Assembly (NCBI GenBank): GCA_947293975.1
Contig: CAMYPV010000032.1
Location: forward strand, 1 to 13,429
Source of the DNA: an uncultured Ezakiella sp.
GTDB lineage: Bacteria; Bacillota; Clostridia; Tissierellales; Peptoniphilaceae
Direction of reading: 5' to 3'
Length of the DNA stretch: 13,429 nt
A program made the translations under genes and the position numbers. The notes below the pieces were generated by a model. It was not told the DNA's origin, searched no databases, and saw only the letters and a program-made list of their open reading frames with translations. Below, piece after piece: positions 1 through 9,431 of this stretch (positions within the stretch are counted from its first letter, which is position 1; the number at the start of each line of letters is the position of its first letter).

Positions 1-123
1 GGTGACCCAGATTCTATAGAATTCTTTGCACAAGTTGGTCTTGATTATGTAAGTTGTTCTCCTTATAGAGTTCCAATTGCAAGACTTGCTGCTGCGCAAG
101 CCGAGATTAGTAAAAATAAATAA
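1..123 (+). CDS. ppdK: Pyruvate, phosphate dikinase, C-terminal end (partial)
   Basis: The frame open from base 1 gives 40 residues and a TAA stop. They end a PEP-utilising enzyme TIM barrel: GDPDSIEFF, then GLDYVSCSPYRVPIARLAAA. The CSPYRVPIARLAAAQA block is the hallmark C-terminus of pyruvate phosphate dikinase, and the Cys (residue 19 here) corresponds to the catalytic Cys that protonates enolpyruvate. The enzyme interconverts pyruvate + ATP + Pi and PEP + AMP + PPi in the cytoplasm, and is common in anaerobes that use PPi-linked glycolysis. Everything upstream lies outside the window, so only the stop is certain. PEP synthase shares this fold, but the CSP(Y/F)RVPIARLAAAQA ending is typical of PPDK. 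The downstream ABC genes start 21 bases later with no terminator between, so readthrough is possible. Confidence 0.93.
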   Translation, partial: GDPDSIEFFAQVGLDYVSCSPYRVPIARLAAAQAEISKNK

Positions 124-144
124 TTAATAATTTAGGAGGATTTT

Positions 145-879
145 ATGAATAAAGCTATTTCGCTTCAAAACGTAACAAAGGTCTTTGGCTCTAAAGTTGC
201 CGTTGACAATGTTAATATAGAAATTGATGGCGGAAAAATTACTGGCTTTCTAGGACCAAATGGTGCTGGTAAAACCACAACAATAAATATGATTGTTGGA
301 ATACTCTCACCTACTAATGGCAAAGTAACCGTTGGTGGTTATGATGTAAGTAAAGATAGTTACGAGAGCAAAAAACTTACAAGCTACATCCCGGACAATC
401 CTCTTCTATACGAAACAATGACAGGTATCGAGTATTTAAATTTTATTGCAAATGTATATGAAATGGATCCAAATCTAGCTATTCAAAAAGTAAATGAATA
501 TGCTAAAATATTTGACCTTGAATTTGCACTTGGGCAAACCATATCATCATACTCACATGGTATGCAGCAAAAACTAGCTCTTATCGGTGGCCTTATACAC
601 GATCCTGATTACTTTATACTAGATGAGCCAATGGTTGGACTTGATCCAAAAAGCTCATTTAATTTAAAGGAAATAATGAGACAGAGAGCGGACGACGGAA
701 AGGTCGTCCTCTTTTCTACTCACGTAATGGAAGTGGCGCAAAATGTCTGCGATGATATTATAATTATTAATAATGGAAAAATTATTGCCAGAGGAACTGT
801 TGAAGATATTAAAAAGCTTGTCCCTGAGGCAAATGGTAATCTTGAAACAATATTCTTGGAGTTAACCAAAAATGATTAA
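145..879 (+). CDS. ABC transporter ATP-binding protein (exporter type)
   Basis: This is a complete 244-residue nucleotide-binding subunit. Walker A is GPNGAGKTT at residues 37-45. The signature region is SYSHGMQQK at 135-143, a diverged LSGGQ. Walker B is YFILDEP at 156-162 with catalytic Glu161, followed by the GLD D-loop. The H-loop His is His193 in FSTH. The Q-loop position reads YIPDNP, so the usual Gln appears replaced by Asp84; CcmA/ABC-2-like exporters often have an acidic residue here. It should hydrolyse ATP on the cytoplasmic side to drive the adjacent permease. ATG 145 is preceded by AGGAGGA at 134-140, an ideal Shine-Dalgarno. Its stop overlaps the permease start by 8 bases, implying translational coupling and a two-gene transporter. 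The substrate cannot be told; bacteriocin, drug or lipid export are all possible. Confidence 0.93.
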   Translation: MNKAISLQNVTKVFGSKVAVDNVNIEIDGGKITGFLGPNGAGKTTTINMIVGILSPTNGKVTVGGYDVSKDSYESKKLTSYIPDNPLLYETMTGIEYLNFIANVYEMDPNLAIQKVNEYAKIFDLEFALGQTISSYSHGMQQKLALIGGLIHDPDYFILDEPMVGLDPKSSFNLKEIMRQRADDGKVVLFSTHVMEVAQNVCDDIIIINNGKIIARGTVEDIKKLVPEANGNLETIFLELTKND

Positions 880-2566
880 GAACCTCATTAAAAAGGATTT
901 ATACATTAAATATGGTGCGTTGATGCATCCTAGAACATCAATTCAAGATAAAAAAGAAAGAAAAAAATTATTATCACTTGTCTTTTCATTTATTGTAATT
1001 GTTTTTTATGCAGTTATATTACAAGGTATGCTGTTTAAAGACATTGACAACATGATAAGCATGGGTCTTATTAATTTATTTATAATTTCTATAAGTACTG
1101 CCCATGTTGCAATTCTAATCTTTACTATTCTGCCATCTATTATGTCTAGCTTCTATTTTTCAAATGACATAAAAATAATGCAGGGATTACCTATTAGAAA
1201 TAAAGACATAATCATAAGTAAGTTTATATCAATTTTTACCGATAGCATTTTAATTTCGTTGTTTTTAATTATTCCAACATTCTTAAGATTATGCTACTAC
1301 TCATCTTATGGAATTGTAAGCTATATTACAATTACACTTGCGATATTTTTGACAAATATGCTTGTAATTGCCATTGTTTCATTAATTATTATATACCTAA
1401 TGAAATATTTAAATAAGGTGTCAAACCTCAAAAACATTTTTCAAAGTATCTCACTTGTTTTTGCACTTGTTTTATATTTCATGATAACCAGGTATTTGAA
1501 CTCTGTCGAGTCCTTAATGGCAGCAGTTAAAAATTTTGACAATTCAATTTTCAAATTTATTCCACATACATTTTTTATTGTTAAAATCTTTACAAATAAT
1601 ATTGTTACGAGTCTTCTATACACTCTAATATACGGAGGATTTGTATTTTCAATAATGTATTTCGTGGCTAAATTTTCAGAAAAAGCTCTACAAAAAGGAA
1701 TTGAACTAAATTCAATTACTGGAACAAAGACAAAGAAACATAAAAAATCTATATCTATTAAAAAAAGATCAATTGTTAGAGAAATTGCAAACAAAGAATT
1801 TAAAGAAATTCTTAAAACACCGATTTATTTTTTCAACATAATGGCAGTTGGAATAATATTTATGATAATATTTTCTGTTGGTTTTATTAACGCAGCTTCT
1901 AAAGATGGAATGAGTCTACCTATGATTATTAATAGTATTGACTATACTTTTGGAGAAAATTTATTATTAGAAACCTTGGTTTGTTTAATTGCAGGATTTC
2001 TTTACACAACATTTATATCTTTTAACTCCTCAACCATTAGTACTATTACAAGAGAGGGAAAAAATATAGACATTGTAAAAACTCTTCCTACATCTTCAAG
2101 AGATCAAGTTAAAGGACGACTACTTGCCTCTCTTTGGATTACAAGTGTTAATCTTGTTTTAATTGTAGTAGCGTTGATAATCTTTATTTTCATTAAGTCA
2201 GGCCTATGTATTTCTACATTTACTCTTCCAATTGCATTTGTTTTTGGTTCAATAATTTCATGGTTTTATTTTTCAAATATTGATTTATATATTGGTATTA
2301 AGTTTCCATATTTTGATTGGGACACTCCACAAAGAGCCGTAAAAGGCGGTACAAATCCATTAAAAAGTATGGTATTCACACTTGTGAATGCTTTTGTAGT
2401 TTTTGTTTTATATAAGTTATTGAGTGCATTTATTGATAATATTATTTATGTTTTAATTGCTGTTTCGCTAATCTCAATGTTATTTGCAACAGTAGCAGGA
2501 TTAGTAATTTATAAAATAAATATTAATAATCTACAACGAATGCTTCCAAGATATAAAGACGAATAA
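872..2566 (+). CDS. ABC exporter permease, large polytopic (ABC-2-like)
   Basis: This 564-residue, very hydrophobic protein starts inside the end of the ATPase gene. By eye there are about 12 membrane segments: near residues 34-53, 64-91, 118-139, 147-177 (probably two), 190-207, 247-266, 317-340, 364-388, 420-442, 446-468, 498-519 and 523-547. A basic cytoplasmic linker (about 268-316, rich in Lys) splits it into two halves. Each half carries a similar short motif: IMQGLPIRNKD near 102-112 and IVKTLPTSSRD near 401-411. This suggests an internal duplication of a half-size permease. A FPYFDWDTP block near 478-486 recalls the FDWENP-type motif of a family of putative ABC exporters in Bacillota (recalled from memory). 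A weak Shine-Dalgarno, GGAG at 858-861, lies 10 bases before the ATG, so translation probably depends on coupling to the ATPase. Substrate is unknown. Confidence 0.88.
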   Translation: MIKNLIKKDLYIKYGALMHPRTSIQDKKERKKLLSLVFSFIVIVFYAVILQGMLFKDIDNMISMGLINLFIISISTAHVAILIFTILPSIMSSFYFSNDIKIMQGLPIRNKDIIISKFISIFTDSILISLFLIIPTFLRLCYYSSYGIVSYITITLAIFLTNMLVIAIVSLIIIYLMKYLNKVSNLKNIFQSISLVFALVLYFMITRYLNSVESLMAAVKNFDNSIFKFIPHTFFIVKIFTNNIVTSLLYTLIYGGFVFSIMYFVAKFSEKALQKGIELNSITGTKTKKHKKSISIKKRSIVREIANKEFKEILKTPIYFFNIMAVGIIFMIIFSVGFINAASKDGMSLPMIINSIDYTFGENLLLETLVCLIAGFLYTTFISFNSSTISTITREGKNIDIVKTLPTSSRDQVKGRLLASLWITSVNLVLIVVALIIFIFIKSGLCISTFTLPIAFVFGSIISWFYFSNIDLYIGIKFPYFDWDTPQRAVKGGTNPLKSMVFTLVNAFVVFVLYKLLSAFIDNIIYVLIAVSLISMLFATVAGLVIYKININNLQRMLPRYKDE

Positions 2567-2586
2567 AACAAAATAATTTACAAGCA

Positions 2587-2621
2587 AAAAGAGACTTTAG
2601 TTTAAATCTAAAGTCTCTTTT
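2587..2621. terminator. Bidirectional intrinsic terminator between convergent operons
   Basis: A perfect 14-bp inverted repeat (2587-2600 with 2608-2621; arm AAAAGAGACTTTAG) encloses a 7-base loop. The plus strand continues into TATTTTG. The minus strand continues from the T-rich arm end into TTTTTGCTTG. It lies 20 bases after the permease stop and 14 bases after the purD-purL stop, so it can end transcription from both directions. Confidence 0.88.
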
Positions 2622-2634
2622 ATTTTGCCTTAAT

Positions 2635-5600
2635 TTACTTAAAGTATTCAACTCCAGCTTTGAATAAGTTCATATATTCAATATCTGGAATATTTTTATA
2701 TGTGTCTGTGCTTACACGTTCAGAGTGTCCCATCTTACCCAAGATTTTTCCGCTTGGGTCTAATAATGACTCTATTGAATGTGAACTTCCGTTAGGATTT
2801 ACCACATATTTAAAAGCTATTTGATCTCTATCAACAAGTTCTTTATATGTTTCTTCTGAACAATACAATCTTCCTTCCCCGTGAGAAATCGGAACTTTAT
2901 ATTCTTTATTTTCAATGAATTTTAACCATGGTGAATCAAGTGTTTGCGGTTTAGTCGTTATAATTCTTGATATATGACGACCAATTGTATTAAATGTTAA
3001 TGTCGGATCAGCTTCTGTCAACTCTTTAACCTCACCATATGGTAATAATCCTGTCTTAATAAGAGCTTGGAAGCCATTACATATTCCAAGAATTAATCCA
3101 TCATTACCCTCTTCAGAAATCATAAATTCTATAGCGTCCTTAACATCTTTGTTTCGTAAGACATTTGCAATGAATTTAGCACTTCCATCTGGTTCATCGC
3201 TCATAGAAAAACCACCTGGAATAAACAATATTTGAGAATTTCTTATTGCATCTGCAAATTCTTTTATTGATTCTTGTAATAAATCTGGACTTAGTGTTTT
3301 TATGAGAACTTCCTTAACAATTGCACCTTCTTTTTCAAATGCAAGTCTTGAATCAAACTCACTATTTGTTCCTTCAAATACAGGTATTACAACTCTAACA
3401 TTTTCAACAGGCTTTAAACTCTTCATACGTCTATCATTAATTTTATTAAAGAACATATCCGTCGTAATCTCATCCATATTTGTTCCATAAACTTCATCTA
3501 GTCCATGTACAAATTTAGATTTTAAATCTGCATAGTTTTGTGTTTCACCATTTACAATAAATGCTTCTGTTCCCGATTTACCTATATTTCTAACACCATC
3601 AAATTCATTTTCATATTCAATGATAATTGCTAATGGAGATTTATTGAATTTATCATTTTCGTTTATTTGAACATCAACAAACACATCATTACCAAAACTC
3701 ATTTTACATAACGCTTCAAATACAGTTGAATTATCGCAAACAAATGATGTTTTAATATTGCCATTTCTAATTTGACTTTCAAGAGTGTCTAACAATCTTA
3801 AAATGTCAGCATCTTCTGCCAATCCAAACTCATCTGTCTTTAACTCAATAACACCAAGTTTATGGCCACCTTTTAATTCTGAAGTTGTTACATATTTCTT
3901 ATCGCCATATCCAACAGCAAATGAAATTAATGTTGGTGGAACATTTATATCTTCAAATGTACCACTCATTGAGTCTTTACCTCCTATAGGTGGAGTGCTT
4001 ACAATATTACTTGCTTTTAATGCCCCTAATAATGCAATAAATGGTTTTTGCCATACTTTAGGATTATCGCCCATCTTCTCAAAATATTCTTGATATGATG
4101 TTCTTATTGTACTTAACGGAGCACCTGATGCAACGAGTTTAAAAACAGATAACAATACAGAATAATATCCACCAACAAAAGGATCTTGATCACAAAGCAT
4201 TGGTATATAACCATAACTCATATAACTTACTGTATTAGTTTTATCTGTTTTAGATGGAAGCTTTGCAATCATGGCATTTATTGGTGTCAATTCATTTTTA
4301 CCACCAAGAGGAGCCATTACAGTAGCCCTTCCAACTGAAAAATCGAAGTTCTCAAGCAAATTCTTTCTTGATGCTTGCTCAATTGATCCGAGACTCTTTT
4401 CTACTCCCACATTTGATTTTTTACTAAAGAAATCAATCTTATCAACTGAATCCACTGTTACATCCTGTGTTTTTACAGCACCAGTTGAATTTAAAAATTC
4501 ACGAGTAAGATCTACGACGACATTATCATTGTAATACATCTTAACTCTGCCAGTATCAACAACATCTGCAACATGAGTTGCTTCAAGATTTTCTTCTTCA
4601 GAATATTTCAAAAACTTTTCTAAGTCTTCCTTTGCAATTACCACAGCCATTCTTTCTTGGGATTCTGAAATTGCAATTTCTCTAGGAGTAAGTCCCTTAT
4701 ATTTTAAAGGAACTCTATCTAGATAAATATCTAATGAATCTGCCAACTCGCCTATAGCTACACTGACACCACCAGCTCCAAAATCATTACATTTCTTAAT
4801 TAGGCTTGTAACCTCTGGACGTCTAAATAATCTTTGTATCTTTCTTTCGGTTGGAGCATGACCTTTTTGTACTTCTGCCCCTGATTTTTTTACACTTGTT
4901 TCATCATGAGATTTTGATGATCCTGTTGCACCACCAACACCATCACGTCCTGTTCTACCACCTAATAAAACAACAACATCACCAGGTTTTGGATTTTCGC
5001 GTTTTACATATTTTCTTGGCGCAGCTCCCATTACTGCACCAACTTCCATTCTCTTAGCCTTAAATCCTGGATGGAATAATTCTTCTACATAACCAGTTGC
5101 AAGACCTATTTGATTACCATAAGATGAATATCCACGAGCTGCATCACGAATAATCTTCTTCTGACTTAGTTTACCTTTCAATTCGTAATCATTTATTGGA
5201 TCAGATGCGCCTGTAATCCTCATTGCTTGATAAACATAACCACGACCTGAAAGTGGATCTCTAATGGCGCCACCAAGACATGTTTGCGCGCCACCAAATG
5301 GTTCTATTTCTGTTGGGTGATTGTGTGTTTCATTTTTAAAGAATAATAAATATTCTTCTTTTTCTCCGTCAACATCAGCATCAATAATTAATGTACATGC
5401 ATTAATTTCATCACTTACCTCAACATCATCAAGCTTGTTAAAATATCTCATATATCTAGAATGTATTGTGCCTAAATCCATTAATGTAACTGGTTTAGTT
5501 CTATTTATTTCCTCTCTAGATTTTAAATAATTTTCAAAAGCTTCTTTGACAGCCTTGTCACGCTTTGAATTTATTTGTTCAAATTTAATATTTGTAAGCT

Positions 5601-7551
5601 CTGTATTAAAAGTTGTATGTCTACAGTGATCAGACCAGTAAGTGTCGATCAACGAAATTTCTGCATCTGTAGGATTTCTATCTTCTGATTTAAAATATTC
5701 TTGTACAATTTTTAAATCTTCAAAATCCATCGCCAATGATGATTCTTTATAAAATAATTTTAAAGCTTCTTCACTCAACTTAATAAAATCACTATAAACA
5801 TCAATTGAAGCATCTGTTGTTGCATTATCTCTTACTGTAGATGGAATTTCAAGAAGCTTGCCCTCTTCTTCGTCAACAGGATTGATTAAAATCTTCTTTG
5901 CCTTCTCGATTTCTTCTTTAGATAACCCTTCAAAGTTAATAACTTCTGCAACATGTGCATGCACATCACATTCTGGCATTACACTCTTAATCGTATCAAT
6001 TAATCCACGCTCTCTTTGATCAAATTGCCCTGATTTATATTGTCTAACGATTGCATTTTTAAAAGTTTTCTGTAACTCTAATGCATTGTCAAATACATAT
6101 ATATCATCAACTGGTGGCTCTCTTAATATTGTATCTTTAATAGATTCAATTTGAGATTCAGAAAGACCTTCTATGTCATAACGCTTATATAATTTGCATG
6201 ATTTCGGCTCAACACCATTTTCTTTAAGTTGATTAATAATTGATTTTGAAAAAACGTCAAATTCGTTCTTCTTGTTTACATAAACTCTCTTAACTCCTGG
6301 AGCAATATCTTTTCTGTAATACATATCTTTAAACATCACCTTTCTAACCTGTTCATAAGCAATTTTTTCTGCATCTTCCATTTTATTACAAGCAGCGGCA
6401 ATACTTAAAACTCTTCCACCATTTGTAACGATTTTTTGCCCATCTTTTTTTACTCCTGCGTAGAATATTTCTGCGTTTTCAACCTTATCAAGACCTTTAA
6501 TCTCAAAACCTTTTTGATAACTCGATGGATATCCACCGCTTGCCAAAACAACATTTACAACTTGTTTATCATTAATCTTAATATAACAATCATCTAATTT
6601 CCCTTCAGAAGTAGACATCATTAAATTTAACAAATCACTTTCAAGTGTCATTAATGCAGCTTGTGTCTCAGGATCACCAAATCTTGTGTTAATTTCCAAT
6701 ACTTTTGGTCCATCATTTGTAATCATAAGTCCAAAAAATACAATCCCACGATAATCGATATTATTCTTCTTGATGGATTTAATAAATGGTTTTAGTATTT
6801 GATTTTCAATATCGTCTTTGTATGAAAGAGCTTCCATATCTGGTGTAAATGTTCCCATTCCGCCAGTGTTTGGTCCATGATTTCCTTCATAAATTGTCTT
6901 GTGATCACGAACAGGATTGAAAATTTTAAAACAGTTTCCATCAAAAAATCCCATTAATGACGTTTCAAAACCACATAAGTATTCTTCAACAAGTAGGACT
7001 TGATTGCCAAAGATTTTATTTGTCAAAACATTTTTTACACCGTTTTCAATTTCCTTATCATCAGATAGAATTAAAACACCTTTTCCAGCAGCCAAGCCAT
7101 CAGCTTTTAGTACAACTAAATTAGATTTTGATTCGTCTCTAAGTTTTTTTGCATAAACAATTGCTTCTTCAGCATCTGTAAATGTTTTATATTTTGCAGT
7201 TGGAATATTTTCAGACTGTAAAACTTTTTTGCAAAACTCCTTGGAGCCTTCAATAAGTGATGCAGCTTTTGATGGAGCAAATATCTTTTGACCCGCTCTT
7301 TCAAAAACATCAGCAATCCCATCAACCAGTGGTGCTTCAGGCCCAACGATTGTATAATCAATCTTCTCTTCTTTTGCAAAAACTAATAAGCTCGCAATTT
7401 CAGTATCTGGAATATTAATATTATTTCCAATTAATTCTGTGCCAGCATTACCAGGTGCAAAAAATAATTTTACTTCTTGCCCACGCTGATCATGAATCTT
7501 TTTACCAATTGCATACTCCCTTGCACCGCTTCCAATGATTAAAACCTTCAT
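2635..7551 (-). CDS. purD-purL: Fused GAR synthetase (PurD) and FGAM synthase (PurL, with glutaminase)
   Basis: The 1638-residue protein joins two complete purine enzymes. Residues 1 to about 416 are phosphoribosylamine-glycine ligase (ATP-grasp): N-terminal VLIIGSGARE and signature RFGDPE at 290-295, ending in the usual RKDI (413-416). From about 420 (VKRVYVNKK) it becomes a long single-chain PurL: WSDHCRHTTF at 639-648, ETHNHPTEIEPFGG from 741, and a C-terminal class I glutamine amidotransferase with nucleophile Cys1491 (GICNGF) and His1557/Glu1559 (SHGEGR). PurD makes GAR from phosphoribosylamine, glycine and ATP. PurL converts FGAR to FGAM using glutamine and ATP. The frame is continuous with no stop at the junction, and I see no usable internal PurL start. 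The ATG overlaps the trpS stop by one base, with AAGGAGG at 7557-7563 inside the last trpS codons. It is the last gene of its operon. Both halves have normal lengths, so both are probably active. Confidence 0.95.
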   Translation of the reverse strand: MKVLIIGSGAREYAIGKKIHDQRGQEVKLFFAPGNAGTELIGNNINIPDTEIASLLVFAKEEKIDYTIVGPEAPLVDGIADVFERAGQKIFAPSKAASLIEGSKEFCKKVLQSENIPTAKYKTFTDAEEAIVYAKKLRDESKSNLVVLKADGLAAGKGVLILSDDKEIENGVKNVLTNKIFGNQVLLVEEYLCGFETSLMGFFDGNCFKIFNPVRDHKTIYEGNHGPNTGGMGTFTPDMEALSYKDDIENQILKPFIKSIKKNNIDYRGIVFFGLMITNDGPKVLEINTRFGDPETQAALMTLESDLLNLMMSTSEGKLDDCYIKINDKQVVNVVLASGGYPSSYQKGFEIKGLDKVENAEIFYAGVKKDGQKIVTNGGRVLSIAAACNKMEDAEKIAYEQVRKVMFKDMYYRKDIAPGVKRVYVNKKNEFDVFSKSIINQLKENGVEPKSCKLYKRYDIEGLSESQIESIKDTILREPPVDDIYVFDNALELQKTFKNAIVRQYKSGQFDQRERGLIDTIKSVMPECDVHAHVAEVINFEGLSKEEIEKAKKILINPVDEEEGKLLEIPSTVRDNATTDASIDVYSDFIKLSEEALKLFYKESSLAMDFEDLKIVQEYFKSEDRNPTDAEISLIDTYWSDHCRHTTFNTELTNIKFEQINSKRDKAVKEAFENYLKSREEINRTKPVTLMDLGTIHSRYMRYFNKLDDVEVSDEINACTLIIDADVDGEKEEYLLFFKNETHNHPTEIEPFGGAQTCLGGAIRDPLSGRGYVYQAMRITGASDPINDYELKGKLSQKKIIRDAARGYSSYGNQIGLATGYVEELFHPGFKAKRMEVGAVMGAAPRKYVKRENPKPGDVVVLLGGRTGRDGVGGATGSSKSHDETSVKKSGAEVQKGHAPTERKIQRLFRRPEVTSLIKKCNDFGAGGVSVAIGELADSLDIYLDRVPLKYKGLTPREIAISESQERMAVVIAKEDLEKFLKYSEEENLEATHVADVVDTGRVKMYYNDNVVVDLTREFLNSTGAVKTQDVTVDSVDKIDFFSKKSNVGVEKSLGSIEQASRKNLLENFDFSVGRATVMAPLGGKNELTPINAMIAKLPSKTDKTNTVSYMSYGYIPMLCDQDPFVGGYYSVLLSVFKLVASGAPLSTIRTSYQEYFEKMGDNPKVWQKPFIALLGALKASNIVSTPPIGGKDSMSGTFEDINVPPTLISFAVGYGDKKYVTTSELKGGHKLGVIELKTDEFGLAEDADILRLLDTLESQIRNGNIKTSFVCDNSTVFEALCKMSFGNDVFVDVQINENDKFNKSPLAIIIEYENEFDGVRNIGKSGTEAFIVNGETQNYADLKSKFVHGLDEVYGTNMDEITTDMFFNKINDRRMKSLKPVENVRVVIPVFEGTNSEFDSRLAFEKEGAIVKEVLIKTLSPDLLQESIKEFADAIRNSQILFIPGGFSMSDEPDGSAKFIANVLRNKDVKDAIEFMISEEGNDGLILGICNGFQALIKTGLLPYGEVKELTEADPTLTFNTIGRHISRIITTKPQTLDSPWLKFIENKEYKVPISHGEGRLYCSEETYKELVDRDQIAFKYVVNPNGSSHSIESLLDPSGKILGKMGHSERVSTDTYKNIPDIEYMNLFKAGVEYFK

Positions 7552-8540
7552 TACATCCTCCTTAGAAAGCCAATCTTATCATAAACTCTATCCAAAGTTT
7601 CTGACGCAATTTCACGAGCCTTAATCGCTCCTTCTTTAATAATCTCATCAATATATGATGGATCACTTATATATTTTTCTGTATTTTCTCTTATTGGTTT
7701 TAATACAGAATTTACAGCTTCAAATGTTTGATTTTTTAATTCTCCGTAGCCTTTACCTTCAAATCTATTTAAAATTTCTTCTAAGCTCTCATCAGAAAAA
7801 GCCTGATAAATATCTATAAGATTTTTAACTCCTGGCTGATCGTCGCTATAATTTATCTCTCCAACAGAATCAGTAACTGCTCTGCCTAATTTTTTCTTTA
7901 GAGTTTTCTCTTCTTCTAATAATAAAATATAGGAATTTTCATTCGGATCAGATTTACTCATCTTTAATGAGGGTTCTTGAAGTGACTTAATTCTTGCACC
8001 TGTCTTTGATATTAAAGGTTCTGGCATAACAAAAGTATCTCCGTATGCAGAGTTAAATCTCTCGGCTATGTCTCTTGTAATCTCAACATGTTGTTTTTGA
8101 TCATCTCCAACTGGAACTAAATTGGTATTGTAAAGCAAAATATCCGCTGCCATTAATACCGGATAACAAAATAATCCAGCATTTGCATTCTCTTCATTTC
8201 CTTTAATTTTTGATTTAAACTGATGCATCCTTTTAAGTTGTCCTATGCTTGTATATGTGTCAAGTACCCAAGCTAACTCAGCATGTTCGCTTACATGTGA
8301 GTTAATATACATAATACTTTTTTTAGGATCAATTCCACAAGCTAAATATATTGCAATAAGCATTCTTGAACGTTCTCTTAATTTTTCTGGATCCTGTCTA
8401 ACTGTAATCGCATGCATATCTGCAACTGCAAATAAACACTTATATTCATCTTGTAATTTTGGCCATTGTTTTAATGCACCAATATAATTACCAATTGTTA
8501 AAACTCCAGATGGTTGTATTGCACTATAAACTGTTTTCAT
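7551..8540 (-). CDS. trpS: Tryptophanyl-tRNA synthetase
   Basis: The 329-residue length is the normal bacterial TrpRS size. It is a class I aminoacyl-tRNA synthetase charging tRNA-Trp with tryptophan. The N-terminus is SAIQPSGVLTIGNYIGA, with the HIGH-equivalent TIGN at residues 15-18. ADMHAIT follows at 40-46, VPVGDDQKQHVEITRDIAERFN at about 142-163, and the KMSKS loop at 193-197 (LKMSKSDPN). The start is fixed by GGGAGG at 8545-8550, which directly abuts the stop of the upstream peptidase gene (gap 9 bases). The last codons, AGG AGG ATG, provide the Shine-Dalgarno of purD-purL. I see no T-box leader immediately upstream, unlike many Bacillota trpS genes. Expression would come from the operon promoter some 2.4 kb upstream. 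Confidence 0.98.
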   Translation of the reverse strand: MKTVYSAIQPSGVLTIGNYIGALKQWPKLQDEYKCLFAVADMHAITVRQDPEKLRERSRMLIAIYLACGIDPKKSIMYINSHVSEHAELAWVLDTYTSIGQLKRMHQFKSKIKGNEENANAGLFCYPVLMAADILLYNTNLVPVGDDQKQHVEITRDIAERFNSAYGDTFVMPEPLISKTGARIKSLQEPSLKMSKSDPNENSYILLLEEEKTLKKKLGRAVTDSVGEINYSDDQPGVKNLIDIYQAFSDESLEEILNRFEGKGYGELKNQTFEAVNSVLKPIRENTEKYISDPSYIDEIIKEGAIKAREIASETLDRVYDKIGFLRRM

Positions 8541-8549
8541 ATTTCCTCC

Positions 8550-9431
8550 CTATAATTCATCATAGCTATATTTAAATGTATCAAACTCATCAAAGTTACC
8601 TGCCTTGTAGCCCTTCATAAACCATCTTGCTCTCATCTCTGATGTACCATGTGTAAAGCTATCCGGAACAACTGTGCCTTGATATTTTTTCTGTAAAATA
8701 TCGTCACCAACTGCCTCTGCAGCAGTAATTGCTTCCTCTATATCATCAACATCTAAATAACCTTTATCTTCTACTCTTCTCGCAAACACACCTGCAAGAT
8801 AGTCTGCTTGAAGTTCAATTCTAATCGAAATTTGATTATACTCTTTTTCCGTCATTTGCTTTCTAAGCGCCTGCTTTTCTTTAAGTATTCCCAATTCATC
8901 TTGTACGTGATGCCCAACTTCATGAGCCAATACATAGCAAATTGCAAAATCTCCTTTTGCTCCAAACTGATTGCTTAATTGATCGAAGAAGTCCAAGTCA
9001 ATATACACCTTCTGATCTAAAGGGCAATAAAATGGGCCACTAGCTGCAGATGCAGTTCCACAAGCTGAGTTAACAGACTTATGAAACACAACAAGTGTTG
9101 TAGGATTATATTTTAAATTATATTCACTAAATACTTCATCCCAAACATCTTCCGTATCTTTTAAAATAACACTTAAAAATTCCATTTTTTCTTTATCGCT
9201 TCTTGTTTCAACATAGTTAGAAGATGATTGAAAACTATTATTTGCAGCTGGCAATAATAAATCTATCGGATTTCCTCCCATAATTAAATATAATATAACA
9301 ACAACTATTATGCCGCCTCCGCCGATTTTAAAGCCGCCGCCACCTCTTCTAAATCCACCACCGGATCCACTGGCAGAATTAAATCTCCTATCTTCTATAT
9401 TTGAACTACCTTCTCTACCTCTCCACTTCAT
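8550..9431 (-). CDS. ypfJ: YpfJ-type neutral zinc metallopeptidase, membrane anchored
   Basis: This 293-residue protein matches the family annotated as putative neutral zinc metallopeptidase. A short charged N-terminus is followed by a Gly/Arg-rich stretch (about 21-40) and one membrane segment at about 40-52 (IIVVVILYLIMGG). The bulk is a peptidase domain. The zincin motif HEVGH is at 170-174, and a downstream Glu in ELQADYLAG (about 206) is a likely third ligand. Two cysteines (Cys124, Cys136) flank a GTASAASGPFYCP-type segment, and HGTSEMRARW near 261-270 is also characteristic. It probably sits in the membrane with the catalytic domain outside, but its substrates are unknown. The ATG overlaps the upstream deaminase stop as ATGA, with AAGGAG at 9438-9443. 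Family assignment is secure; physiological role is not. Confidence 0.93.
   Translation of the reverse strand: MKWRGREGSSNIEDRRFNSASGSGGGFRRGGGGFKIGGGGIIVVVILYLIMGGNPIDLLLPAANNSFQSSSNYVETRSDKEKMEFLSVILKDTEDVWDEVFSEYNLKYNPTTLVVFHKSVNSACGTASAASGPFYCPLDQKVYIDLDFFDQLSNQFGAKGDFAICYVLAHEVGHHVQDELGILKEKQALRKQMTEKEYNQISIRIELQADYLAGVFARRVEDKGYLDVDDIEEAITAAEAVGDDILQKKYQGTVVPDSFTHGTSEMRARWFMKGYKAGNFDEFDTFKYSYDEL

Noticed and set aside
1441..1794. 117-residue minus-strand ORF inside the permease gene
   Set aside because: It is antisense to a clear membrane-protein frame with no ribosome binding site or family resemblance.
4851..5057. 68-residue plus-strand ORF rich in His and Leu inside purL
   Set aside because: It is antisense to the conserved glycine/serine-rich core of PurL, has no ribosome binding site, and its composition is the complement of the real coding frame.
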